Shown: positions 34,496 through 44,625, numbered from the stretch's first letter. The stretch: DNA of 64,000 bases from CATQHD01 sp965202675 (GCA_965202675.1 OZ241842.1:1798001-1862000), one strand, 5' to 3'. Notes: generated by a model from the sequence alone, not told the origin. A program made the numbers and translations.

Positions 34496-35101
34496 ATGCC
34501 GAAGCGCCGCCGAACCCGCCTGCTCACCCCCGCCGGGGTGACCGCCTCGATCCTCCTCGGAGGGATGGCCGCCGCCTGGCTGCGGGAACGGGTGAGCCGC
34601 TTCGAGGCGGTCGACCATTCCATGTCCCCGGCGCTGGCGCCCGGCGACTGCCTGATAACCGTCCGGCCGGGCCGCCGAGGACCCCGGCGCGGCGACATGG
34701 CGGTGTTCTGGGCGGGCGGACGGCATCTGATCAAACGGGTGATCGGCCTGCCGGGAGAAAGGATCAGGATAGAGGGAGGAATCGTCGCCGTCGACGGCGC
34801 GCCCCTTGCCGAACCCTGGTGGGCGGGGGCCACCCGACCGAACGGCGAGTGGCGGATACCGGCCGGCGCCTGGTTCGTAATGGGCGACAACCGGCCCCGT
34901 TCCGGCCTCGACAGCCGGACCATCGGCCCGGTGGACCGCCGGGACCTCCACTCCATCGCCCTGTTCCGCTACCTGCCCCTGCGGCGGGCCGGCCTGCTCC
35001 GCCCGAAGCGCCCTCCCCGGCTCACGTTCAACTCCTGGAAAGAGGATCGCGAAAAGTTCTCGAAACGAACCCCTAGACGGAAGCCCCGGAATAGGGGATA
35101 A
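34496..35101 (+). CDS. sodX: S26-family peptidase, probable NiSOD maturation protease
   Basis: A 201-residue signal-peptidase-like protein. One N-terminal membrane helix (LLTPAGVTASILLGGMAAAW) is followed by the catalytic serine in DHSMSPAL and the lysine in HLIKRVIGLPGERI; FVMGDNRPRSGLDSR is the conserved S26 block. Genes of this family next to sodN (sodX) are thought to cut the NiSOD propeptide. Here the two are divergent rather than in one operon. GATAAT at 34469-34474 is a candidate -10 box. The long Arg/Lys-rich C-terminal tail is unusual for the family. Confidence 0.8.
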   Translation: MPKRRRTRLLTPAGVTASILLGGMAAAWLRERVSRFEAVDHSMSPALAPGDCLITVRPGRRGPRRGDMAVFWAGGRHLIKRVIGLPGERIRIEGGIVAVDGAPLAEPWWAGATRPNGEWRIPAGAWFVMGDNRPRSGLDSRTIGPVDRRDLHSIALFRYLPLRRAGLLRPKRPPRLTFNSWKEDREKFSKRTPRRKPRNRG

Positions 35102-35789
35102 TGTAGGAACCGAAACACAAACACCGCCGTGAGCATCCGGAGAGGCGGCGGTCATCTCGAAGGGTTTCACCCCGGCGGCCCATCGGGCCCGGGGGCCGGG
35201 CTCACGCGGCCCGGCGCGAGATCCGCAGGCGAGTGGTGGAGGTGGGGGCGGGCCCGGCGGTGGGGCGGGGAGGGCCCGGAATTTCGCGCTCTTCGAGGCA
35301 GACGGGAAATGAAACCCCCGGAAGCATGGTTCGGACCCGACTGCGAGACGACGGTTCTTTCGCGGTTGCAAAAAATGGGGCTGGGGGCGGTGTCAATGCA
35401 CCCGGCAGCATCCGAATCCGTAAGAAGGCGCCGCGACGCCTGCCGCCCCGACCGGACCCATATCTCCAGCCGGGTGAGGGTGTCCTCCAAACACCTTCAC
35501 CGACCGAACCCCTCCGCAGCCGCAACCGTATCGTTGTATCACCCCGCCCAACCTCTCTCCCCCTGCGTTCACGAAGTCCGAAATACGCGGACAGGGGCCG
35601 GGCGGCGCACTGACACAAGACCCTTTGGATGGTTGCCTCTGGTCAGCCCGGGCCGGCGGGGCGCTGCGTTCGCCGACGGAGCAGCGGAAGCGCCCGCTTA
35701 TCCGTACACTCTCTATACACCGCCCGGGTAGAAATGCTGTGGAAATCAGGTAGTTGTAATTACGCGTTTGTTTTGGGAAACTGGGGCAG
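35102..35789. other. Non-coding region with repeat remnants
   Basis: About 690 nt between sodX and the DUF3048 gene. I see no credible gene. The plus strand at about 35233-35300 resembles the GC-rich end of the left part of the dispersed repeat (GTGGAGG..., TTTCGCG). The minus strand at about 35575-35735 resembles its right part. The two are in opposite orientation, so if both are real the copy is rearranged. Confidence 0.5.
35575..35735 (-). repeat. Degenerate right part of the dispersed repeat (copy 4)
   Basis: On the minus strand the stretch from TACGGATAAG through ACCATCCAAAGGGT to GTCCGCGTATTTCGG aligns with the right part of copy 3 (CACGGATAGGG, ACCATCCAACGGTT, ATCCGCGCACGTATTTGGG) at roughly 70% identity. 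The left part and the 21-bp box are missing at this place. Confidence 0.55.
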
Positions 35790-37088
35790 ATGTCCCGCAA
35801 GGCCCTCGCGGCCCTCTTCGTCTGGACTTTGCTGGCCGCGGCCTGCGGAAGCGGAGGCGGGGGCGCTCCGGCCCCGACCGAGACGGTCCGCCCGTCCGCC
35901 CCGGCCCCGACCGCCGCCGTCGGCGGCAACGAGCCGGTTTCGAGCGATGCAGCCGCGATTCCGGCGACGACCGGGCCGGATCCCGCATCCGGAACCGGCG
36001 GCGGCCAAACCGAGGCCGTTCCCGAACAGCCGACCGATCAGGGAACGGGAACGGACGGGGCAGAAGCCCCCTCCGAGGAGACCCCGCCGACCACCGTCCA
36101 GGAGACCGAAACCCCCGGCGACTCGGAGGCGCCGTCGGAAGGCGGAAGCGCCAACTCCGTCTCTGCTTCACCCGGCGCCGCCTACACGGGTCCTGTTTCG
36201 CCGGTCAACGGTTTCCCGGTCGACAGCCAGGAGCTGATCGACCGCAAGCTGGTGGCGGTGAAGATCGACAACCACTGGAGCTCCCGCCCCCAGTCGGGCC
36301 TCGAGAAAGCCGACGCCGTGTTCGAGATGGTGGTCGAGAGCGGCATCACCCGGTTCATCGCCCTGTTCCACCACAGCGACTCCGATTGGACGGGCCCCAT
36401 GCGCTCGGCCCGCCCCACGGACTGGACCCTGGTAAAACCCCTGAACGGGGTGCTCCTGGTCAGCGGCGGCCAGCCCTGGATAACCCGGCAGTTCCCCAAC
36501 AACGGCGTGGCCCTGATAGGCGACCTCGGCCCGCCGCTGACCAACCGGTGGCGGCAGCGGAAGGCCCCCCACAACCTGTACGTGAACACCTACGAGGCGC
36601 GCCGGGTGTCCGAAGAGCGGCGCCACGACCCCGAGCCGCCTCCCCAACTCTTCCCCAGGGGGCCCTTCAACGGCCCCGAGCGGGCGGCCGCCGCCAGCAT
36701 CTTCTTCGATTGGTCCGACACGATGGACGCCGCCTGGTCCTGGGACGGCGCCCGGTACGTCCGGACGGTGGAGGGCCAACCCCACCGATGGCAGAACCGG
36801 GACGGGACCGTGATCGGCCAGATAACGGCCGACGTGCTGGTCGTCCTGATGGCCGAGCGCTATCGGGCCTGTCCGTCGGGGAGCGGGTCGTGCGTACCCG
36901 CCTGGAGAACGGTGGGCGAGAACCGGGCGATGGTGTTCGCCGAGGGCCGCTACGCCGAAGGCCGCTGGCATCGGAGCGATGCGGGGGACTGGTTCACGGT
37001 AACCGACCCGGCGGGCAACCCGATCGTCATCCCGCCGGGGAGGATGTGGATCATGATCTACCCTGAGAACTCCGAAGTGATCTGGTAG
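35790..37088 (+). CDS. DUF3048-domain lipoprotein
   Basis: A 432-residue protein. A signal peptide with lipobox LLAAAC (Cys about residue 20) is followed by a Pro/Glu/Ser/Thr-rich linker (to about 130) and the DUF3048 domain (VAVKIDNHWSSRPQSGLEKADAVFEMVVESGITRFIALF, MRSARPTDW, NLYVNTYEA, FFDWSD). YerB of Bacillus belongs to this family. It is anchored outside the membrane, and its molecular role is unknown. It lies upstream of korA in the same direction, with about 150 nt between. Confidence 0.83.
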   Translation: MSRKALAALFVWTLLAAACGSGGGGAPAPTETVRPSAPAPTAAVGGNEPVSSDAAAIPATTGPDPASGTGGGQTEAVPEQPTDQGTGTDGAEAPSEETPPTTVQETETPGDSEAPSEGGSANSVSASPGAAYTGPVSPVNGFPVDSQELIDRKLVAVKIDNHWSSRPQSGLEKADAVFEMVVESGITRFIALFHHSDSDWTGPMRSARPTDWTLVKPLNGVLLVSGGQPWITRQFPNNGVALIGDLGPPLTNRWRQRKAPHNLYVNTYEARRVSEERRHDPEPPPQLFPRGPFNGPERAAAASIFFDWSDTMDAAWSWDGARYVRTVEGQPHRWQNRDGTVIGQITADVLVVLMAERYRACPSGSGSCVPAWRTVGENRAMVFAEGRYAEGRWHRSDAGDWFTVTDPAGNPIVIPPGRMWIMIYPENSEVIW

Positions 37089-37242
37089 GCCCCGTCCGGC
37101 AGGCGCCGGACCGGCGGCCCGGGTGCCCGACTGCCGGTATACCACGCGAAAGGGGTAGACTCCGAGGCGGACCGGCTGTTCGAATCGGAACCGCCGTCTC
37201 CAGGGCGAGGCGCCGCCGCGAGCGCGGCGAGGAAGTAAGGCA

Positions 37243-39144
37243 ATGGAAAGCGCGAACCACCCGAACGGCCCCGCAGACCGGCCCGCCGGCAGGCCGGGCA
37301 ACGGAGGGGTGCGCATCGACGCCCAGGACCGGATGGTGATCCGCTTCGCGGGCGACTCGGGCGACGGGATGCAGCTGGCCGGCAACCGCTTCACGGACTC
37401 GGCCGCCATCTTCGGCAACGACCTGGCCACCCTCCCCACCTTCCCGGCCGAGATACGGGCGCCGGCGGGCACCCTTCCAGGGGTGTCGTCCTTCCAGATC
37501 CAGATAGCCGACTGGGACATCCTCACTCCGGGCGGGCGGCCCGACGTCCTGGTGGCCATGAACCCCGCCGCCCTGATGGTGCACCTCGAGGACCTGTGCG
37601 AGGGGGGGATACTGCTCGTCAACGAGGAGGCCTTCGACGAGCGCAACCTCGACAAGGCCGGGTTCGAGTCCAACCCGCTCGAGGACGGAACCCTGGCCGG
37701 CTTCGACCTCCACCGGGTGCCGATGGAAACCCTGACCAAGGAGGCGGTGAAGGGGTCGGGCGTCAGCGGACGGGCGGTGCTCCGCTCGAAGAATTTCCTG
37801 GCCCTGGGCCTGCTCCTGTGGATGTTCGGACGGGAGACGAAGGTCACCGCGCAGTGGGTGGAAAAAAAGTTCGCCCGGATGGAGGCCGTCAAGCACGCCA
37901 ACCTGGCGGCCCTCAAGGCCGGTTACAACTACGGGCTGACCACCGAGAGCTTCACCCGCCAGATCGAGGTGCGGCCCGCCAGCCTGCCGCCGGGCACCTA
38001 CACCAACATCAACGGCAACGCGGCGCTGGCCTGGGGCCTGATCGCCGGCGCCCAGCTGTCCGGCCTGCCCCTCTTCTACGCCTCCTATCCGATCACCCCC
38101 GCCTCGGACATCCTCCACGAGCTGGCCCGGCGGCAGAACTTCGGCGTCAAGACCTTCCAGGCCGAGGACGAGATCGCCGCGGCCGGGGCGGCCCTCGGGG
38201 CGGCCTTCGCCGGATCGCTGGCGGTAACCGGCACCAGCGGCCCCGGCCTGTCGCTCAAGGGCGAGACCATCAGCCTGGCCATGATCACCGAGCTGCCCAT
38301 GATCATCGTCGACGTGCAGCGGGGCGGCCCTTCCACGGGCCTGCCCACCAAACCCGAGCAGTCCGACCTCTTCCTGGCGGTGTGGGGCCGCCACGGCGAG
38401 TCCCCCCTGCCGGTGCTGGCCGCCTCCTCGCCGTCCGACGCCTTCGACACGGCGGTCGAAGCCTGCCGGATCGCCCTCGAGTACATGACCCCGGTCATCC
38501 TGCTCTCCGACGGCTACATCGCCACCGCAGCCGAACCCTGGAGGCTGCCCGACGCGGCCGGACTTCCCCGGATCGAAGCCCCCTTCGCCTACCAGCCCAA
38601 CGCCGGCGACCGGTTCCTGCCCTACCTGCGCGATATGGACACGATGGCGCGCCCGTGGGCGGTCCCCGGCACGCCCGGCCTCGAACACCGCATAGGGGGG
38701 CTGGAGAAAGAGGAGGCCACGGGAAACATCTCCTACGACCCGGAGAACCACCAGCTGATGACCGAAATCAGGGCCTGGAAGGTGGCCAACATCGCCAACG
38801 ACATCCCCGACATCGAGGTGGACGACCCCGACGGCGCCGATCTGCTGGTGCTGAGCTGGGGGTCCACCTATTCGGCGGTCCGGGCGGGGGTCGGAAACGC
38901 CCGCAAGGACGGCGTCAAGGTGGCCCACGCCCGCATCCGCTACCTCAGCCCCCTCCCCCCCAACATACCCACCGTCCTGAGCAGCTACGAGAAGGTGTTG
39001 ATCCCGGAGATGAACAACGGCCAGCTCTCCCGGCTGTTGAAGGCCGAATTCGTCACGCCGGTCATCTCCCTCAACAAGGTGGCGGGGGTGCCGTTCACCG
39101 CCCGGGAGATAAGCGCCGCCATCGCCGAGGAGGCCGGGCGGTGA
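37243..39144 (+). CDS. korA: 2-oxoacid:ferredoxin oxidoreductase, fused gamma-alpha subunit (KorA)
   Basis: A 633-residue protein. The N-terminal gamma domain (FAGDSGDGMQLAGNRF, PAEIRAPAGTLPGVSSFQI) is fused to the alpha domain (YPITPASDILHELARR, EDEIAAAGAALGAAFAG, TSGPGLSLKGETISLA), as in mycobacterial KorA. With KorB it oxidises 2-oxoglutarate (or a related 2-oxoacid) to the acyl-CoA and reduces ferredoxin. GAGGAAG is about 9 nt before the ATG. The korB GTG overlaps its stop by 4 nt. Confidence 0.93.
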   Translation: MESANHPNGPADRPAGRPGNGGVRIDAQDRMVIRFAGDSGDGMQLAGNRFTDSAAIFGNDLATLPTFPAEIRAPAGTLPGVSSFQIQIADWDILTPGGRPDVLVAMNPAALMVHLEDLCEGGILLVNEEAFDERNLDKAGFESNPLEDGTLAGFDLHRVPMETLTKEAVKGSGVSGRAVLRSKNFLALGLLLWMFGRETKVTAQWVEKKFARMEAVKHANLAALKAGYNYGLTTESFTRQIEVRPASLPPGTYTNINGNAALAWGLIAGAQLSGLPLFYASYPITPASDILHELARRQNFGVKTFQAEDEIAAAGAALGAAFAGSLAVTGTSGPGLSLKGETISLAMITELPMIIVDVQRGGPSTGLPTKPEQSDLFLAVWGRHGESPLPVLAASSPSDAFDTAVEACRIALEYMTPVILLSDGYIATAAEPWRLPDAAGLPRIEAPFAYQPNAGDRFLPYLRDMDTMARPWAVPGTPGLEHRIGGLEKEEATGNISYDPENHQLMTEIRAWKVANIANDIPDIEVDDPDGADLLVLSWGSTYSAVRAGVGNARKDGVKVAHARIRYLSPLPPNIPTVLSSYEKVLIPEMNNGQLSRLLKAEFVTPVISLNKVAGVPFTAREISAAIAEEAGR

Positions 39145-40142
39145 GCTACACGCGGGTTGATTTCCAGACCGACCAGGAGGTGCGCTGGTGCCCCGGATGC
39201 GGGGACTACACGATCCTGGCCGCCGTCCAGAACTTCATGGCCGGGTTGGACATCGAGCGGGAAAAGGTGGTGTTCGTTTCGGGCATCGGATGCGCCGCCC
39301 GGTTCCCCTACTACATGAACACCTACGGCATGCACGCCATCCACGGGCGGGCGCCGGCCATCGCCACCGGGGTGGCGGTCGCCAACCCCGAGCTGTCGGT
39401 GTGGGTGGTGGGGGGCGACGGCGACCTGCTCTCGATCGGCGGCAACCACCTGATCCACGCCATGCGGCGCAACGTTGACCTGACCATCCTGCTGTTCAAC
39501 AACCAGATATACGGCCTGACCAAGGGGCAGTACTCGCCCACCTCCGAACCCGGCAAATCCACCAAGTCCTCCCCGGTGGGTTCTCTCGATTTTCCCTTCA
39601 ACCCGGTGAGTCTGGCGCTGGGGGCGGAGGCCACCTTCGTCGCCCGCACCGTCGACATGGACCGCAACCACACCACCGCCATGCTGGAAGCCGCCCATGG
39701 TCACCGGGGGTCGGCGATGATCGAGATCTACCAGAACTGCAATGTGTTCAACGACAAGGCCTTCATCGCCCTGACCGGCAAGCAGGAACGGCGCGAGAAC
39801 CGCATCAACCTGGTGCATGGAGAGCCGATCGTCTTCGGCGCCGAAAAGGAAAAGGCCGTGATATGGGAGGGAGGCCGGGCGGTGATCGCGGACCGCGCCT
39901 CGGTGGATGCGTCGCGGATAATCGTCCACGACGCCCATGCCGAAGACGCCTCGCAGGCCTTCGCCCTGTCCCGCCTGTCCCACGGCCCCTACGGCCCCAC
40001 CCCCCTGGGCGTCTTCCGAGACGTATACCGCCCCGTCTACGACGAATCCCTCGACGCCCAGGTAACCGAGTCCAAGGCCGCCCGCGGCGTCGGCGACCTG
40101 TCCGAGCTCCTCACCAGCCTGGGAACCTGGACCGTCGAGTAA
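39141..40142 (+). CDS. korB: 2-oxoacid:ferredoxin oxidoreductase, beta subunit (KorB)
   Basis: A 333-residue protein. The thiamine-diphosphate site is in GGDGDLLSIGGNH through NNQIYGLTKGQYSPTS. Cysteines in WCPGCGDY, GIGCAARFPYYM and YQNCNVF can hold the [4Fe-4S] cluster. The start is GTG at 39141, overlapping the korA stop (GTGA). Together the genes form the whole oxidoreductase. A copy of the dispersed repeat starts only 5 nt after the stop. Confidence 0.93.
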   Translation: MSYTRVDFQTDQEVRWCPGCGDYTILAAVQNFMAGLDIEREKVVFVSGIGCAARFPYYMNTYGMHAIHGRAPAIATGVAVANPELSVWVVGGDGDLLSIGGNHLIHAMRRNVDLTILLFNNQIYGLTKGQYSPTSEPGKSTKSSPVGSLDFPFNPVSLALGAEATFVARTVDMDRNHTTAMLEAAHGHRGSAMIEIYQNCNVFNDKAFIALTGKQERRENRINLVHGEPIVFGAEKEKAVIWEGGRAVIADRASVDASRIIVHDAHAEDASQAFALSRLSHGPYGPTPLGVFRDVYRPVYDESLDAQVTESKAARGVGDLSELLTSLGTWTVE

Positions 40143-40146
40143 CGCT

Positions 40147-40700
40147 GTAAATCGCGGAATGACAAAAAAATCCGTCAGATCCGCCCACAAGGGTATTGAC
40201 TATGTCGCACCGATGCCGGATAATGAAGAAGCTGCAATCACCTCCGGTCGGCAGGCGCCGCAGACCGAGACAGGGATCATCTTCCGAACGCGACCCTGCC
40301 GGGTACTGACCGAACGCGTCCGGAAATCTGGTGGTGGCGGCGGGGGCCGGGCCCGCGAAGCGGGGCGCGGGGGCGGCGTTTTTCGCGTTTTTGCCGGGAT
40401 CCCGGGGGGTGGGGATAGGCGGTCCGGGGGTGGAGATAGAGGCTTGACCAGTGAGTTCACAGAAAAAGGGTGTGGCTTCGCGAAACGTGGGGGATGAGGG
40501 TGTAAGGGGTTCGGGCTTGTTCGGGGTTGGTGTCTTTCTCTGTAAGACGACCTGGTGTAGGAGAATATCACGGATAGAGAATGCCTTCGCCGTTCCGGTC
40601 GGCGAGGGCAACGCCCTGCCGCCGTGTCCTCGGGCAGGCCATCCAACAGTTGCTTGCGCCGGGACACCTTCCGGCACCCTGTCCGGGCACGCTCTGAAGC
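40147..40700 (+). repeat. Dispersed repeat, copy 2 (directly after korB)
   Basis: The left part 40147-40400 is more than 90% identical to copy 1. One 21-bp box variant (TTGACCAGTGAGTTC) lies at about 40443. A unique stretch with GGGATGAGGGTGTAAGG follows, then the right part (CACGGATAGAGAATGCCTTCGCC to TCCGGGCACGC, about 40570-40695). It contains an open frame of 112 codons, but most differences from copy 1 in the shared part change the amino acid. The remaining stretch to 40752 shows no gene. Confidence 0.85.
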
Positions 40701-40752
40701 GGGCTCCGTTCCGAATTGGCAAGCGATTATTTGTCTGGAGTCCGGAGTATTG

Positions 40753-43700
40753 CTATTCGAACTCGGGTTTCGCGCCCAGATTGGAGGCGTTTTCTGAAAT
40801 CACGCGACGAGTCCGTTCGTCTAGGCCGTCGGGGAACTCGGCTTCGACCTCCAAGGTGAGCTTTACCTTCTCGCCGAGATGGTTGGTCACCTCGTTCATT
40901 ATTTTATCCAGCTGGTGTATGCCTCGAACAGGGTCCAGCTCAAAGGCGGTGTAGAACCGGCCCGGTCCGGAATCTGTAGGCTCGTCTTCCGCACCGGCGG
41001 GAGATGTACGGCCGCCCGGAGCCGGCCGAGGCCCCGGCTTGTCGGGATCTGCGGGCGGCTCGACATCCACACCCTCGGGAGGCGGCGGTGCGACTTCCGG
41101 TTTGAGCAACAGCCCGGATCTCGCCGGTGTCACCAGCTGGTTGGCCCGGACGCCGACCCATGTCTCGCCGTTGTGCCCCTCGGCGTATACGAAGGTCTCA
41201 TCCGTCCCATGGAAAGTTTCGGCATTCTTGCTGACAGCCTCGGCCAGTACGCCGAACCCGGTAAGGCGGGGCATGTAGAGGTAGTCCGTGTAAGCGGACC
41301 ATAGGTACCCGACTTCGATATCGCCCCTGTCCGTCCACAGTTTGTACTTTTCCAGGTCCATCCGCACTCGCACTGCGCCGTAATCAGAGACCATCTTCTC
41401 CTCCGATTTCAGCCGGTTGGCGACTCGTTCCGGCAGCGAACCCTTCCCCGTGGGCCTGGTTGTATGCCACACCAGATCATTCGTTCCCGCCTCTCGAAAT
41501 GGAGTCAGGATATGGACGAAGGTCTCTTCGATCCTTGAAGCAACCATCTTCTCCAGCTGAGCGAGCTGCGACGCCACCTGCCGCTTTTGGGCATAAGTGA
41601 GCTCCATCCTGTCGTCTTCGTCTATGGACTTCCAGGCCAGGTATTTGCGGCCCCCATCGCGCAGCTCCTTCAGCCTGGGCGCCGAGGCAGCAACGAAGAC
41701 GACCATGTTCTGGTGGAACCGCGGACCGGCCGAGCGTTGTGAGAGCACATCGTGGGCGAAGTCTGCGGCAGGGCTGTCGCCGCCGCCGAGATGGTGAACC
41801 CGGGACGGGTCGATAACAACAAGCCGCACTCCGTCGTCCTCGTCGGGGACATCGCCGGGACCCCCCGGGAACACATGAACCCCCGTGAACGCCCCCCGCC
41901 GCCGGTCGTTCGTCAAGCGGCTGCGCACCAGCTCGTCGGCGTCAGCGTCGGTGAAGTTGGAGGCGGCCCGGTCATTGGCGATCCTGGTGACGTTCGGCTT
42001 CAGCGAATACCAGTATTGTGCGCCGTCTACGTACAGATGCGCCGCCCGGCCTGACAACCGCTTAAGAGCGTCTTCGAACCGACCGAGGGGTTCGCCCGGT
42101 TGAGCACACCCCAGGGTGACCGACCTCACATCCACACCCCGGGAACCGTCCGGGCGAGGCGCGGAGCCCATATAGATGGTGCGGGCCACCCGCCTCACAG
42201 CCGACAGCTGCCCGAAACGGGATTCGCCGCGATCGAGGGCGAGGGGCAAGGAGTTGGGGCCGTCGACATCGGACTTGATGATGGGATCCCAGGCCTCCTC
42301 CAGGTATTTCTTCAGCTCGCTGACCAGAGCGCCGGAGTCCATGGGCAGGTTTCCGGGCATGATGAGAAGTGACTGGTCGCCGCGTTGCCAGAGCTGAGAA
42401 ACGGCCAGGGCCATGAGCCGCAGAACTCCCCGCGTACGCTGAAACTTGTCGAGCGCCGACCAGTCGCCGAACAGGCGGTCGAACAGCTCGGGATGAATCG
42501 GGTAGGACAGTTCCATGCGGCGCCGATAGTCGACCTCGCTCACCTCAGAACGAAAATCGGCGGTGTGTTTGCGGTACATGTCGCTGAAGGCTCGTATCAC
42601 CCCGTCGCGCACTCTGGCCTTGTCGGCGGGAATAGGGTCGAACAACCGGCGGCGCACGATCTCGAACGACTCGTCCGGCGATGCGGGCTGCCATTGGGCG
42701 GCCTTGCGCTGCACCACGTTCTTCAACCGTTCGAGAGCTTCGCGGCCCCGCTCTCCCCCCACTTCAATGTCGGAGGACGGAATCGACACCAGCACGACCA
42801 CGTTGTCCGCGGCGGAGGCCGCTTCGGTGAGTGCCTGGGCGAAGGTGAACTGGGTGTCAAAGTCGCCGCCCGCCAAACGCTCCCCCTCCCCGGCGTCTCT
42901 CAGCTGGCGGGCATAGGCCACCCACTCGTCGATCAGGACAATCGCCGGGCCGTACTTCCGGAACAGCGCCTTGAGGGTCGCACCCGGGTTGGTGCCCGCT
43001 TCATCGTCGCTGCGGACCATCTCATAACCGTCTCTTCCGCCGAGCTGGTAGGCCAGCTGACCCCACAGGGTGTGCAGGCTGATGTCCTCCTCCACCGGCT
43101 CGGGCGTGGCGGGCTTGACCATCTGGCCGACGATGACCGCCCGCGCCACCCGGGGAGGCAATGACAATTTCTCTTCGGCGAGTACCTCGCTGATTCCCGG
43201 CAGGTCCTGGGCCGGCGCGCCCGAAGCAAGGTGGTACAAGGCTATGAGGCTGTGGGTCTTGCCTCCCCCGAAGTTGGTCTGCAGCTCGATCACGGGGTCG
43301 CCGCCGCCGCCCGACAGCCTGCGCACGGCCCCTACGAGCAGGGTGCGCAAGCCGCCGGTCAAGAAGGTGCGGGCAAAAAAGGCCTGCGGGTCCTGATATT
43401 CCTCTTCGGCGCTCCCAGCCGCAACCTCCGACAGGTCGGCTGCGAACTCCGCCTGCTCGAAGCGCCCGGAGGCCACATCCTCGTGGGGTGCGATGATCTC
43501 CCGCCATGGCGTCAACCCGGCCGTCGGCCTGCCTTCGGTGGGCCGGGTGGCTGTTCGGCGCCGCTCGGCCCGCGATTCGGCCTCGAACATCCTGCGCATC
43601 AGGTCGCGGCGCTGGCGGCGGAGCTCCTGACGCTGCTCCAGGTTGCCGAACGCGTCAAGCACCCGTTCCATGGAGTCGAGGGCGCGGATGGTGTCGTCGG

Positions 43701-44001
43701 TGGTAAATGACTCCTGGTGGGCCCACTTGTTCCGTACATCCGCCAACTCGAACACCAGAGCGCGGACGGCAGGCGGGAACCCGTGGCCGAAGGTCTCGTT
43801 CCAGGTGGCCTTCATCCCCTTGAACAGAAAGGCCACATCACCGGTGGAGGGGTTGCGGTCCGGCGTATGGAGCCGGCTGTTGACATCGTCGATCCAGCCG
43901 GAGCCGTAGAAGCCCCGCCAGGTGTCCTCGCACTTGGGTCGGAGCCCGTCCCGCAACAGGTCCAGCGCCTTGGAGATGGTTTCACGGTTGGTGACGGCCA
44001 T
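40753..44001 (-). CDS. DUF499 ATPase with N-terminal Swt1-type HEPN domain
   Basis: A 1082-residue protein. The N-terminus is a HEPN domain of the Swt1 type with RNKWAH (residues about 90-95, the RX4H RNase motif). A charged linker follows, then the DUF499 P-loop ATPase: Walker A FGGGKTHSL (243-251) and Walker B IVLIDEW (about 356). A Pro-rich hinge (about 985-1020) precedes a C-terminal domain. DUF499 proteins occur with DUF1156 methylases and helicases in defence islands. AGGAGGG lies about 10 nt before the ATG. It is the most downstream gene of the island and is separated from the methylase by a small gene on the other strand. Confidence 0.85.
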   Translation of the reverse strand: MAVTNRETISKALDLLRDGLRPKCEDTWRGFYGSGWIDDVNSRLHTPDRNPSTGDVAFLFKGMKATWNETFGHGFPPAVRALVFELADVRNKWAHQESFTTDDTIRALDSMERVLDAFGNLEQRQELRRQRRDLMRRMFEAESRAERRRTATRPTEGRPTAGLTPWREIIAPHEDVASGRFEQAEFAADLSEVAAGSAEEEYQDPQAFFARTFLTGGLRTLLVGAVRRLSGGGGDPVIELQTNFGGGKTHSLIALYHLASGAPAQDLPGISEVLAEEKLSLPPRVARAVIVGQMVKPATPEPVEEDISLHTLWGQLAYQLGGRDGYEMVRSDDEAGTNPGATLKALFRKYGPAIVLIDEWVAYARQLRDAGEGERLAGGDFDTQFTFAQALTEAASAADNVVVLVSIPSSDIEVGGERGREALERLKNVVQRKAAQWQPASPDESFEIVRRRLFDPIPADKARVRDGVIRAFSDMYRKHTADFRSEVSEVDYRRRMELSYPIHPELFDRLFGDWSALDKFQRTRGVLRLMALAVSQLWQRGDQSLLIMPGNLPMDSGALVSELKKYLEEAWDPIIKSDVDGPNSLPLALDRGESRFGQLSAVRRVARTIYMGSAPRPDGSRGVDVRSVTLGCAQPGEPLGRFEDALKRLSGRAAHLYVDGAQYWYSLKPNVTRIANDRAASNFTDADADELVRSRLTNDRRRGAFTGVHVFPGGPGDVPDEDDGVRLVVIDPSRVHHLGGGDSPAADFAHDVLSQRSAGPRFHQNMVVFVAASAPRLKELRDGGRKYLAWKSIDEDDRMELTYAQKRQVASQLAQLEKMVASRIEETFVHILTPFREAGTNDLVWHTTRPTGKGSLPERVANRLKSEEKMVSDYGAVRVRMDLEKYKLWTDRGDIEVGYLWSAYTDYLYMPRLTGFGVLAEAVSKNAETFHGTDETFVYAEGHNGETWVGVRANQLVTPARSGLLLKPEVAPPPPEGVDVEPPADPDKPGPRPAPGGRTSPAGAEDEPTDSGPGRFYTAFELDPVRGIHQLDKIMNEVTNHLGEKVKLTLEVEAEFPDGLDERTRRVISENASNLGAKPEFE

Positions 44002-44229
44002 GAGTCAGTTGCCCTCCTGCGGGTAATACCCTAGCCCCGAAGGAGTAGACGGCAGACCGACCCCGGATTAACCTGAGGCCGAACGGCAACCCGGCTCTGT
44101 GGACGGTCGTCTGCTGAGCCGCCCGTCGCCCACCACCAGACCGCCGGCCTTGACCCATCCGGGCCGGAGCGACGGAGTCGAGCAATCTTCGGGGTAACCA
44201 CCTTCCCCGCCACTCACCTGAGGGCCAGC

Positions 44230-44613
44230 ATGGGACACAAGAGGACAGACTATGAGATGTCTCCGGCGGTAGAGCCTGCCCTGGAATCTGCCGTAGATCG
44301 TCTTGCGGGACCCAGGACGAAGAGTTGGGGATCGGTGGAGGGTACTGTACAGATGATCTCTACTAGAGGAACCCCCAGCTTCAGCATTTACGAGGTTCTT
44401 ACCGATGAAAAAATCGAATGCTCTTTTGATATTAGACTACTAGAAAGCGTCAAACGGTCACTCGACTCTCGTGTGGTTGTATATGGGGAAATCTACCGCA
44501 AGGGAAACAAGATCGAATATGTCAAGGTAGAGAAAATTCGCCGCCGTCCCCCTTCTGATAAGCTCCCCGGTTTTGCAGACATCCGTGGTATATTCGCTGA
44601 CAGCGACATATAA
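44230..44613 (+). CDS. Small OB-like protein of unknown function, opposite strand in the defence island
   Basis: A 127-residue protein of about 48% GC. ALESAVDRLAGP is followed by SVEGTVQMISTRGTPSFSIYEVLTDEKIECSF, VVVYGEIYRKGNKIEYVKVEKI and GFADIRGIF, a pattern seen in a family of small proteins often next to toxin genes. The beta-rich middle suggests an OB or similar barrel. GAGGG lies 6 nt before the ATG. No toxin partner is visible here. The stop lies 12 nt before the methylase stop (convergent). It could be an antitoxin-like or silencing protein; this is inference. Confidence 0.6.
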   Translation: MGHKRTDYEMSPAVEPALESAVDRLAGPRTKSWGSVEGTVQMISTRGTPSFSIYEVLTDEKIECSFDIRLLESVKRSLDSRVVVYGEIYRKGNKIEYVKVEKIRRRPPSDKLPGFADIRGIFADSDI

Positions 44614-44625
44614 TGAAAAGGGATC

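Noticed and set aside
35167..35731. Open frames in the sodX-DUF3048 gap
   Set aside because: They overlap on both strands, have biased low-complexity Arg/Pro composition, no ribosome binding sites, and coincide with repeat remnants.
37596..39140. Long N-terminal extension of KorB
   Set aside because: It is an out-of-frame reading of korA; KorB homologues begin at the GTG at 39141.
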